The notes under the pieces were generated by a model. That model was given only the letters and a program-made list of their open reading frames with translations. It was not told the origin of the DNA and searched no databases. Of a stretch of 21,962 nt of DNA, positions 14,155 through 21,530 are shown in pieces. Numbering within the stretch: the stretch's first letter is position 1; the number at the start of each line of letters is the position of its first letter. Position numbers and translations under genes: made by a program. Origin of the DNA: Gammaproteobacteria bacterium (GTDB lineage Bacteria > Pseudomonadota > Gammaproteobacteria > Steroidobacterales > Steroidobacteraceae); assembly GCA_005877965.1 (NCBI GenBank), contig VBNP01000006.1, positions 1 through 21,962 on the forward strand, in the 5' to 3' direction.

Positions 14155-15150
14155 CTACTGTGCGTCACGGTACATGGCGATGTCCCGCCGGCCGCGTGAA
14201 TCGCGCGCGCCGCGGAACATGCCGACGCTGTTGAAATCCATGGCGATGTTCCCGCCCCGGTCCACGGCGATCACGCCGCCTTCGCCGCCGGTGTGGCGCA
14301 GCTTCCGGATGACCTCGTGCACCGCCTGCGCGAGCGTCAGGTGCCGGTATAGCACCAGCGCGCAGATGTCGAAGGCCACGACCTGGCGAATGAAGAATTC
14401 GCCCTGTCCGGTGCCGGAGACCGCGCAGGAGTCATCGTCGGCGTAGGTGCCCGCACCGACGATGGGCGAGTCGCCGACCCGCCCGCGGTGCTTGTCGGTG
14501 AGCCCGCCGGTGGAGGTGGCGGCGGCGAGATGGCCCGCGCCATCCAGGGCGACCGCCCCTACGGTGCCGGTGGGCCCGGGCGCGGCCGCCTTGAGCTCGC
14601 CGGCCTGGCGCCGCGCCTCCTCCAGCTCGCGTACGCGCGCCTCGGTGCGGAAATACTCGCGCGGCACGAGCGCCACGCCCTGCTCGAGCGCGAACTCCTC
14701 GGCCCCCTCGGCCACCAGCAGCACATGCGGGCTCTTCTCCATCACCAGGCGCGCGAGCTCGATGGGGTTCCTGACGCGGCGCACGCCCGCCACCGCCCCG
14801 GCGCGCGGCCCGTGTCCGTCCATGATGGCGGCGTCGAGCTCCGCATCGCCGTCGTGGTTCAGGACCGCGCCGCGGCCGGCGTTGAACTGCGGATCATCCT
14901 CCATGATGCGCACCGCGGCCGTCACGGCATCCAGGCTCGAGCCGCCGTGCTCGAGGATCGCGTAGCCGGCATCGAGCGCCGCCGCCAGCCCCGCGCGGTA
15001 GGAGGCCGCGTGCTGCGGGGTCATCTTCGCCGGGTCGATGACGCCGGCGCCGCCGTGGATGGCGATCGCCAGCGGGGGCGGCTCGACGGCGCGAGCCGGC
15101 GCGCACACCACGGCCAGACACAGCAGCGCGAGCAGTTTCGGGCGCGACAT
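14155..15150 (-). CDS. Exported isoaspartyl peptidase / asparaginase paralogue
   Basis: This 331-residue sister of the next gene is almost collinear with it but carries a signal peptide (MSRPKLLALLCLAVVCAPARA then VEPPP), so it should act in the periplasm. It keeps the full set of Ntn-hydrolase marks: IAIHGGAG at 29-36, autocleavage Gly195-Thr196 in TGTVGAVALDGAGHLAAATSTGG, GRVGDSPIVGAGTYA, and MFRGARDSRGRR. A 23-base stretch is identical in both genes (13261-13283 and 14201-14223), supporting tandem duplication. GAGGGG precedes the ATG at good spacing. It diverges from the pyruvate carboxylase gene across a 95-bp gap. A likely role is scavenging isoaspartyl peptides or asparagine outside the cytoplasm (inference). 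Confidence 0.87.
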   Translation of the reverse strand: MSRPKLLALLCLAVVCAPARAVEPPPLAIAIHGGAGVIDPAKMTPQHAASYRAGLAAALDAGYAILEHGGSSLDAVTAAVRIMEDDPQFNAGRGAVLNHDGDAELDAAIMDGHGPRAGAVAGVRRVRNPIELARLVMEKSPHVLLVAEGAEEFALEQGVALVPREYFRTEARVRELEEARRQAGELKAAAPGPTGTVGAVALDGAGHLAAATSTGGLTDKHRGRVGDSPIVGAGTYADDDSCAVSGTGQGEFFIRQVVAFDICALVLYRHLTLAQAVHEVIRKLRHTGGEGGVIAVDRGGNIAMDFNSVGMFRGARDSRGRRDIAMYRDAQ

Positions 15151-15173
15151 CGTTTCCCCTCAGCGGCTATGAT
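15144..15173 (+). promoter_or_regulatory. Possible promoter of pyruvate carboxylase
   Basis: GCGACA (15144-15149) and TATGAT (15168-15173) are separated by 18 bp; the -10 matches five of six consensus bases and the -35 four of six. Transcription would start near 15180, giving a leader of about 65 bases that contains the 22-bp palindrome. The -35 would overlap the start codon of the divergent gene. Confidence 0.35.
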
Positions 15174-15187
15174 CGAAGCGTTCGTCG

Positions 15188-15209
15188 GCCGGCACGCGCG
15201 CGTGCCGGC
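15188..15209. promoter_or_regulatory. Perfect 22-bp GC palindrome before pyc
   Basis: The two 11-base halves GCCGGCACGCG (15188-15198) and CGCGTGCCGGC (15199-15209) are exact reverse complements with no spacer. It lies 36 bp before the pyc start and 38 bp from the divergent asparaginase-family start, close to the predicted pyc transcription start. It may be a repressor site or a leader hairpin. Its GC content makes chance more likely than for the AT-rich palindrome at 9764. Confidence 0.4.
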
Positions 15210-15245
15210 GGGTCTTCAGCAAACACCGCAACGCCGAATCTTAGA

Positions 15246-18200
15246 GTGAAAGCCGCCACGTCGCAGCGGATCCGCAGCCTCTTGGTCGCCAATCGCGGCG
15301 AGATCGCCATCCGCGTCATGCGGGCGGCGAGCGAGCTCGGGCTGCGAACGGTGGCGATCTATTCGCAGGAGGACCGCTTCTCGCTGCACCGGACCAAGGC
15401 GGACGAGGCCTACCTCGTCGGCGCCGGGCGCGCGCCGGTCGAGGCCTACCTCGACATCGCGGATATCCTGGCGGTCGCGCGCGAGGCGCGGGTGGATGCG
15501 ATTCATCCCGGCTACGGCTTCCTGGCCGAGAACCCCGAATTCGCGCACGCGACGCGCGAGGCGGGCATCGTGTTCATCGGGCCGGCGACCGAGACCCTGC
15601 GCGTGCTCGGCAACAAGGTCACGGCGCGCGAGCTGGCGGTGGCGGCGGGTGTGCCGGTGATGCCCGCCACCGCGGCGCTGCCGGCGAGCCTCGGGGAGGG
15701 CGCGCTGCTGGCGCGCGCCATCGGCTACCCCATGATGCTGAAAGCGAGCTGGGGAGGGGGCGGGCGCGGCGTGCGCGTGGTGACGAGCGAGGCGCAGCTT
15801 CGCGAACTGCTGCCGCTCGCGCGGCGCGAAGCGCTGGCCGCTTTCGGCAACGACGAGGTCTACCTGGAGAAGCTGCTCGAGCGCGCGCGGCACGTGGAGG
15901 TGCAGCTGCTCGGCGACCATCACGGCACCCTGGTGCACCTGTTCGAGCGCGACTGCACCGTGCAGCGGCGCAACCAGAAGGTGGTGGAGCGCGCGCCGGC
16001 GGTGTTCCTGACGGCCTCGCAACGCGAGGAGCTCACCGCCGCGGCGCTCGCCATCGGCCGCGCCGCGCACTATTGCAATGCCGGCACGGTCGAATTCCTG
16101 CAGGATGCCGACAGCGGCCGCTGCTATTTCATCGAAGTGAATCCGCGCATCCAGGTCGAGCACACGGTCACCGAGTGCGCGACCGGCATCGACCTGGTGA
16201 AGGCGCAGATCCGCATCGCGGACGGCGAGCGCATCGGTGAGCCCGGGAGCGGCGTGCCGGGCCAGGCGGACATCCGCATCAGCGCCCACGCCCTGCAGTG
16301 CCGCATCACCACCGAGGATCCCGAAAACGACTTCATCCCCGACTACGGCAAGATCACCGCCTACCGCAGCCCCGCCGGCTTCGGCATCCGGCTCGATGCC
16401 GGCACCGCCTACAGCGGCGCGATCATCACCCGCTCCTACGACTCGCTGCTGGTGAAGGTGACGGCGTGGTCGCCGACGCCCGAGGAGACCATCGCGCGCA
16501 TGCACCGCGCGTTGTGGGAGTTTCGCGTGCGCGGCGTGGTCACCAACCTGCGCTTCCTCGATCAGCTCATCACGCATGCGCGCTTCGCGCGCGGCGAGTA
16601 CACCACGCGCTTCATCGACGACACGCCCGAGCTGTTCCGCGGGCCGCGCAAGCGCGATCGCGCCACGCGCCTCCTCAGCTACCTCGGCGCCCTCATCGTC
16701 AACGGCAACGACGAGACCCGCGGGCGTGCGCGCCCGCGGCAGCCCGCCGCCGCCAGGCTGCCGCCGGGCCCGCCGGGGGCGGCCGCGCCCGGCACCAAAC
16801 AGAAGTTCGATGAGCTCGGGCCGGAGCGTTTTGCCGCCTGGATGCTCGCCGAGCAGCGCGTGCTGCTCACCGACACCACCATGCGCGATGCGCACCAGTC
16901 GCTGCTGGCGACGCGCGTGCGCACGCTCGACATGACGGCGATCGCGCCGTACTACGCGACTCTCCTGCCGCAGCTGTTCTCGGTGGAGTGCTGGGGTGGG
17001 GCGACGTTCGACGTCGCGATGCGTTTCCTGCGCGAGGATCCGTGGCAGCGGCTCACGCTGCTGCGCGAGCGGCTGCCGAACCTGCTGCTGCAGATGCTGC
17101 TGCGCTCCGCCAATGCGGTGGGCTATGCGAACTATCCCGACAACGTCGTGCGCTTCTTCGTGGCGCGCGCAGCCCGAGCCGGCATCGACGTGTTCCGCAT
17201 CTTCGACTCGCTCAACTGGGTCGAGAACATGCGCGTGGCGATCGACGCGGTGCTCGAGGCCGGCAAGCTGTGCGAGGCGTCGATCTGCTACACCGGAAAT
17301 TTAAGCGATCCGCGCGAGAGCAAGTACACGCTCGATTACTACCTCCGGCTGGCGCGCGAGCTCAAGGCCGCCGGCACCCATGTGCTCGGCATCAAGGACA
17401 TGGCGGGCCTCGTGCGGCCGCGCGCCGCCTACACGCTGGTCAAGGCGCTGAAGGAGGAGGTCGGGCTGCCGGTGCACTTCCACACCCACGACACCAGCGG
17501 CATCGCCGCCGCCAGCGTGCTCGCGGCGATCGACGCGGGCGCCGACGCGATCGACGGGGCCGTCGACGCCATGAGCGGACTGACCTCGCAGCCGAACCTG
17601 GGTTCGCTCATCGAGGCGCTGCGCCACGGGCCGCGCGATCCGGGCGTCGATCCGCAGCGGCTGCGGATCATCTCCTCGTACTGGGAACAGGTGCGACGGC
17701 AGTACACGGCGTTCGAGAGCGACATGCGCGCCGGCGCCTCCGAGGTGTACGTGCACGGCATGCCGGGGGGGCAGTACACCAACCTGCGGGCACAGGCACG
17801 CGCGCTCGGCATCGACGATGCACGCTGGCCGGAGGTGGCGGCGGCGTACGCGGACGTCAACGCCATGTTAGGCGATATCGTGAAGGTCACCCCGACCTCC
17901 AAGGTGGTCGGGGACATGGCGCTGCTCATGGTGACGAGCGGCATCAGCCGCGAGCAGCTGCTCGATCCGGACACGGAGGTGGCGTTCCCCGAGTCGGTGG
18001 TGGAGTTCTTCCGGGGCGCGCTCGGCCAGCCCTACGGGGGTTTCCCGCCGGCGTTGCAGCGCAAGGTGCTGAAGGGCACGGCGCCGCTCACCGCGCGCCC
18101 CGGCGCGACGCTGCCGCCGGTGGACCTCGCCGCCGAGCGCGCCCGTATTCAGGAGCGCCTGCCACGCCCGGTCACCGACGAGGATCTCGCCTCCTATCTC

Positions 18201-18704
18201 ATGTACCCGCGCGTGTGGCTGGAGTACGCCCAGGAGCGGCTGCTGTACGGCGATGCGGGGATTCTGCCGACGCCGGTGTTTTTCTACGGCATGGAGCCCG
18301 GGCAGGAGATCAGCGTCGATCTCGAGCGCGGCAAGACCCTCATCGTGCGTTACCTCGCGAGCAGCGAGCCGCACGAGGACGGCACCCGCACGGTGTTCTT
18401 CGAGCTGAACGGCCAGCCGCGCTCGGTGCGCGTGCCCGATCGCAGCCAGGTGGCGCGCCGGCCGCCCGCGCGCAAGATCGAGCCCGGCAATGCAAAGCAC
18501 GTGGGGGCGCCGATGCCCGGGGTGGTCGGCACCGTCACGGCGGCCGCGGGCGCCAGGGTGGCGCGCGGGGAGCTGCTGCTGACGCTGGAAGCCATGAAAA
18601 TGCAGACCGCGGTGCGCGCCGAGAGCGACGGCGAAGTCGCCGAGGTTCTCGCCCGACCCGGGCAGACGGTGGACGCCAAGGATCTGCTGGTGGTGCTGCG
18701 CTGA
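15246..18704 (+). CDS. pyc: Pyruvate carboxylase, single-chain
   Basis: This biotin enzyme makes oxaloacetate from pyruvate, bicarbonate and ATP, refilling the TCA cycle. The 1152 residues match the usual full-length form. Biotin carboxylase is about 8-460: LLVANRGEIAIRVMRAA, the ATP-grasp loop WGGGGRGVR near 168, and EVNPRIQVEHTVTE near 297. A Pro/Ala-rich linker (about 495-515) follows. The carboxyltransferase is about 535-960: LLTDTTMRDAHQSLLATRVRT near 543, Lys717 in KDMAG (carboxylated metal ligand by family analogy) and HFHTHD near 743. The biotin carrier domain ends the chain with EAMKM, biotin on Lys1118. The start is GTG 15246, directly before the conserved N-terminus; no ATG or clear ribosome site is near. 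It converges on the flavoprotein gene. Confidence 0.95.
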   Translation: MKAATSQRIRSLLVANRGEIAIRVMRAASELGLRTVAIYSQEDRFSLHRTKADEAYLVGAGRAPVEAYLDIADILAVAREARVDAIHPGYGFLAENPEFAHATREAGIVFIGPATETLRVLGNKVTARELAVAAGVPVMPATAALPASLGEGALLARAIGYPMMLKASWGGGGRGVRVVTSEAQLRELLPLARREALAAFGNDEVYLEKLLERARHVEVQLLGDHHGTLVHLFERDCTVQRRNQKVVERAPAVFLTASQREELTAAALAIGRAAHYCNAGTVEFLQDADSGRCYFIEVNPRIQVEHTVTECATGIDLVKAQIRIADGERIGEPGSGVPGQADIRISAHALQCRITTEDPENDFIPDYGKITAYRSPAGFGIRLDAGTAYSGAIITRSYDSLLVKVTAWSPTPEETIARMHRALWEFRVRGVVTNLRFLDQLITHARFARGEYTTRFIDDTPELFRGPRKRDRATRLLSYLGALIVNGNDETRGRARPRQPAAARLPPGPPGAAAPGTKQKFDELGPERFAAWMLAEQRVLLTDTTMRDAHQSLLATRVRTLDMTAIAPYYATLLPQLFSVECWGGATFDVAMRFLREDPWQRLTLLRERLPNLLLQMLLRSANAVGYANYPDNVVRFFVARAARAGIDVFRIFDSLNWVENMRVAIDAVLEAGKLCEASICYTGNLSDPRESKYTLDYYLRLARELKAAGTHVLGIKDMAGLVRPRAAYTLVKALKEEVGLPVHFHTHDTSGIAAASVLAAIDAGADAIDGAVDAMSGLTSQPNLGSLIEALRHGPRDPGVDPQRLRIISSYWEQVRRQYTAFESDMRAGASEVYVHGMPGGQYTNLRAQARALGIDDARWPEVAAAYADVNAMLGDIVKVTPTSKVVGDMALLMVTSGISREQLLDPDTEVAFPESVVEFFRGALGQPYGGFPPALQRKVLKGTAPLTARPGATLPPVDLAAERARIQERLPRPVTDEDLASYLMYPRVWLEYAQERLLYGDAGILPTPVFFYGMEPGQEISVDLERGKTLIVRYLASSEPHEDGTRTVFFELNGQPRSVRVPDRSQVARRPPARKIEPGNAKHVGAPMPGVVGTVTAAAGARVARGELLLTLEAMKMQTAVRAESDGEVAEVLARPGQTVDAKDLLVVLR

Positions 18705-18719
18705 AGCGATCGGCTTCAG
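18701..18719. terminator. Hairpin holding both convergent stop codons
   Basis: CTGAAGC (18701-18707) and GCTTCAG (18713-18719) form a perfect 7-bp stem with a 5-base loop. The left arm contains the pyc TGA (18702-18704). The right arm contains, on the other strand, the TGA of the flavoprotein gene (18718-18716). It is symmetrical and could end both transcripts, but has no U-tract on either side. Confidence 0.4.
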
Positions 18720-19939
18720 AGCGTGTCGCGCAGCGCGATCGCCGCATCCGCGAGCTTGTCGGGGTCGGGGCGCGCGTGCGCGGCGATGAGCTTGCGTGCG
18801 GCCATCTGGTCCTTGGGCTGGTTGACGGTGTCGATGGCGATGAGCTCCCCGCCGCGCAGGTAACAGGCGCTGAAGCTGCGCGCCGCGGCGGCGCCGCGCA
18901 TCACTACCGTGTCATACCCCTGGCACATGCCGACGATGACGAGCTTGAGATCGAACTGATCGGACCAGAACCACGGCACCTTGTCGTGCGCGGTGGGGAT
19001 CCCGAGCAGGTTGAGTGCCGCGGTCGCGCCCTGCTCGAAGGCGTTGTCGACCGATTCCAGGCGCATGCGGCGCCGATAATGCGGACTCAGGTGGTTGACG
19101 CAGTCGCCGGCGGCGTAGATCGCCGCATCCGATGTACCGCAGTGCTGATCGATGAGGATGCCGTTGTCGCACTCGAGTCCGGCGCCGGCGGCGAGCTCCT
19201 CCGCCGGCGCCACCCCGACCGCGACGATGACGATGTCGGCCGGATGCTCGCCCCCCTCCTCGGTGAGCACCGCGCGCACGCGGCCGCTGCGGGCGTCGGC
19301 GGCGAGAGCGCGGACCCTGGAGTTGCACAGGATGCGCACGCCCTGGCGCGCGTGCTCGCTCTCGTAGAACGCGGACACCTGCGCGCAGGTCACGCGGTTC
19401 ATGACCCGCTCCGCCATTTCCAGCACCGTCACCTCGAGCCCGAGCCCGCGCGCGGTGGCGGCCACCTCCAGCCCGATGTAGCCGCCGCCGATGATGACCA
19501 TGCGCCCTGCCGGGGCGCACTCGGCGCGGATGCGGTCCGCGTCGGCGATGGTGCGCAGGTAATGCACACCGGCGAGCTCGGTGCCGGGCGCGGCGAGCCG
19601 GCGCGGCCGGCTGCCGGTCGCGAGCAGCAGCGCGTCGTATGCCAACACCGTGCCGTCGTCGAGCCGCACACGCTGCTCGCGCCGCAGGATCTCGCTGACG
19701 CGCCGGCCGAGCTGCGCCTGCACCTGGTGCTCGACGAAGAATTGCGCCGGGCGGATGATCAGCCGCTCGCGCTCGAGCGCGCCGGCCAGGTACTTCTTCG
19801 ACAGCGGCGGCCGCTGGTAAGGGAGCCAGGGCTCATCGCCCACGACCGTCAGCTTTCCCGCGAAGCCCTTGCGGCGTAGTGTATCGGCGGCCTGCACGGC
19901 GGCCTGCCCGCCCCCCGCGATCACTATGTGTGCGTACAT
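18716..19939 (-). CDS. FAD/NAD(P)-dependent ferredoxin-reductase-type oxidoreductase
   Basis: The 407-residue flavoprotein resembles the reductases that feed electrons from NAD(P)H to [2Fe-2S] ferredoxins or rubredoxins in oxygenase systems. Visible sites are the FAD dinucleotide fold IVIAGGGQAAVQAADTLRR (5-23), the family motif LPYQRPPLSKKYLAG, the NAD fold MVIIGGGYIGLEVAATARGLG near 146-166, the second FAD motif IYAAGDC and RLESVDNAFEQG. The C-terminal third (FWSDQFDLKL...) is the reductase interface domain. No oxygenase, ferredoxin or P450 gene is in view, so the partner is unknown. No Shine-Dalgarno precedes the ATG; TATTCT lies 8 bases upstream and might allow a leaderless message. It converges on pyc with an 11-base gap. 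Confidence 0.88.
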   Translation of the reverse strand: MYAHIVIAGGGQAAVQAADTLRRKGFAGKLTVVGDEPWLPYQRPPLSKKYLAGALERERLIIRPAQFFVEHQVQAQLGRRVSEILRREQRVRLDDGTVLAYDALLLATGSRPRRLAAPGTELAGVHYLRTIADADRIRAECAPAGRMVIIGGGYIGLEVAATARGLGLEVTVLEMAERVMNRVTCAQVSAFYESEHARQGVRILCNSRVRALAADARSGRVRAVLTEEGGEHPADIVIVAVGVAPAEELAAGAGLECDNGILIDQHCGTSDAAIYAAGDCVNHLSPHYRRRMRLESVDNAFEQGATAALNLLGIPTAHDKVPWFWSDQFDLKLVIVGMCQGYDTVVMRGAAAARSFSACYLRGGELIAIDTVNQPKDQMAARKLIAAHARPDPDKLADAAIALRDTL

Positions 19940-20085
19940 GTGCGCGCAGAATAGCCCATGGACCCCTGCCGCGGCCGCACCAGCCCGGGGCGTGCGGCGC
20001 CGGCCGACGCCCTACAATGGTGCTCTTGCCGGTCGTCCGCGCCCGCCGCCGCGGGACGCGCGGGGTTTGGCCCGGTTCCGCCGCG

Positions 20086-20101
20086 TGGCATGAAAGCTGC
20101 A
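20086..20101 (+). promoter_or_regulatory. Sigma-54 promoter of glnK
   Basis: TGGCATGAAAGCTGCA matches the -24/-12 consensus TGGCACGNNNNTTGCA with correct spacing (GG and GC ten bases apart) and only two mismatches at defined positions. It begins 59 bp before the glnK ATG; transcription would start near 20112. I found no convincing NtrC site upstream. A TACAAT at 20013-20018 could be a separate sigma-70 -10, but lacks a -35. Confidence 0.75.
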
Positions 20102-20144
20102 AAAAGCATCGCGCCGCAAATCCTCGCACACGGAGAGCCATCTC

Positions 20145-20483
20145 ATGAAACTGGTTACAGCGATCATCAAGCCGTTCAAGCTCGACGACGTGCGCGCCGC
20201 GCTGTCCGATATCGGCGTGTCGGGCATGACGGTCACGGAAGTGAAGGGCTTCGGCCGGCAGCGGGGACACACCGAGTTGTATCGCGGCGCCGAGTACGTG
20301 GTCGACTTCGTTCCCAAGACCCGCATCGAGGTCGCGGTGCGCGGCGATCTGGTCGACCAGGTCATCGAGGCGATCATCAAGGCCGCCAAGACCGGCAAGG
20401 TGGGCGACGGCAAGATCTTCATCACCGACATCGAGCGCGTGATCCGCATCCGCACCGGCGAGACCGACGACGCCGCGCTATAG
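20145..20483 (+). CDS. glnK: Nitrogen regulatory PII protein, GlnK type
   Basis: PII proteins are trimeric cytosolic sensors of 2-oxoglutarate, ATP/ADP and glutamine (through uridylylation); they steer glutamine synthetase modification, NtrB and the ammonium transporter. The 112 residues are the family length. The opening MKLVTAIIKPFKLDDVR is GlnK-like. The T-loop is about 37-55 with Tyr51, the uridylylation site, in LYRGAEYVVDF. The second signature GKVGDGKIF lies near 84-92, and the C-terminus is RIRTGETDDAAL. GGAGA precedes the ATG. The sigma-54-type promoter supports GlnK over GlnB. Unusually, no amtB follows; a quinone oxidoreductase gene does, 72 bases on. Confidence 0.93.
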   Translation: MKLVTAIIKPFKLDDVRAALSDIGVSGMTVTEVKGFGRQRGHTELYRGAEYVVDFVPKTRIEVAVRGDLVDQVIEAIIKAAKTGKVGDGKIFITDIERVIRIRTGETDDAAL

Positions 20484-20555
20484 GCCGCGCAAGCTGCAGC
20501 GCAGCGCACGCAAGCACTTGGGGCGCGCGCCGCGCGCGGGCTATGCTTCGCGGCC

Positions 20556-21530
20556 ATGCCTACGACGATCCGCTTCTACGCGCACGGCGGACCTGAAGTG
20601 CTGCGTTGCGAGGAGCTCGAGCCCGGCAAACCCGCGAGCCACGAAGTGCAGGTGCGCCACACCGCGATCGGCGTCAACTACGTCGACGTCTACGAGCGCA
20701 CCGGGCTGTACCCGGTGAGCCTGCCGAGCGGCCTCGGACGCGAGGCGGCGGGGGTCATCACGGCGCTCGGGCGCGGGGTGCGGGGCCTGCGCGTCGGGGA
20801 GCGCGTCGCTTACGTGCACTCGCTCCCGGGAGCCTACAGCGAGCTGCGCAATGTGCCCGCGGAGCGGGTGGTGAAGGTGCCGCGCGGCATCTCCGACGAA
20901 GAGGCTGCCGCTCTGATGCTGAAAGGGCTCACGGCGCATTTTCTCATCCGGCGCACCTACAAGGTCGCGCGCGGCGACACGATCCTGGTGCACGCCGCCG
21001 CCGGGGGCGTCGGGCTCATCCTGTGCCAGTGGGCGCGCGCCCTCGGAGCGAAGGTCATCGGTGTGGTCGGGAGCGATGCCAAAGCCGAGCTCGCCAGGAA
21101 GCACGGCTGCCGCCACGTACTGGTCTCCGGGCGCGATGAGCTCGTGGCCGGCGTGAAGGCCCTGACCCGCGGGGCGGGCGTGCCGGTGGTCTACGACGCC
21201 GTCGGCAAGGACACCTTCATGGATTCGCTCGACTGCCTGCGGCGCTTAGGTGTGATGGTCACCTTCGGCAACGCCTCCGGCCCCCCGCCCGCCATCAGCC
21301 CGCTCGAGCTCACCAAGCGCGGCTCACTGTTTCTGACGCGTCCCACGCTTTTCAATTACATCGCCTCGCGTGAGGACCTGGCGGCGGGGGCGCGCGAGCT
21401 GTTCGCGGCCGTGCGCGCGCGCAAGGTCCGCGTGCTCATCGGCCAGAGGTATCCGCTGGCGCGGGCCGCCGAGGCGCATCGCGACCTCGAGGGGCGGCGC
21501 ACGACGGGCTCGACGGTGCTCATTCCCTAG
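20556..21530 (+). CDS. qor: NADPH:quinone oxidoreductase, zeta-crystallin type
   Basis: This 324-residue zinc-free medium-chain dehydrogenase/reductase probably reduces quinones or enals with NADPH. Family marks are IGVNYVDVYERTGLYP (38-53), the QOR active-site signature; LPSGLGREAAGVI (56-68); and the nucleotide loop HAAAGGVG (146-153). The zinc-ligand cysteines and histidine of alcohol dehydrogenases are absent, as expected. It seems complete, ending in STVLIP. There is no Shine-Dalgarno; TATGCT stands 8 bases before the ATG with TTGGGG 18 bp further up, so the mRNA may be leaderless. Its TAG overlaps the ilvH stop on the other strand. The symbol is by family resemblance. Confidence 0.88.
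   Translation: MPTTIRFYAHGGPEVLRCEELEPGKPASHEVQVRHTAIGVNYVDVYERTGLYPVSLPSGLGREAAGVITALGRGVRGLRVGERVAYVHSLPGAYSELRNVPAERVVKVPRGISDEEAAALMLKGLTAHFLIRRTYKVARGDTILVHAAAGGVGLILCQWARALGAKVIGVVGSDAKAELARKHGCRHVLVSGRDELVAGVKALTRGAGVPVVYDAVGKDTFMDSLDCLRRLGVMVTFGNASGPPPAISPLELTKRGSLFLTRPTLFNYIASREDLAAGARELFAAVRARKVRVLIGQRYPLARAAEAHRDLEGRRTTGSTVLIP

Noticed and set aside
15216..16895. A 559-codon - strand frame opposite pyc
   Set aside because: It lies antisense to the biotin carboxylase domain and has no recognisable motif.
16988..19879. A 963-codon + strand frame crossing pyc and the flavoprotein gene
   Set aside because: It is out of frame with pyc, then antisense to the flavoprotein. Composition is Arg/Ala/Gly-rich and it crosses two well-supported genes.
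19974..19998. Inverted repeat GCCGCAC/GTGCGGC upstream of glnK as an NtrC enhancer
   Set aside because: The 11-base spacing and flanks do not fit the NtrC site pattern, and it overlaps the region just upstream of the divergent flavoprotein gene; probably chance in GC-rich DNA.
20521..20541. CG-repeat palindrome between glnK and qor as a terminator
   Set aside because: The CGCGCGC/GCGCGCG arms leave almost no loop and there is no U-tract. It is simple GC-rich sequence within the possible qor promoter spacer.
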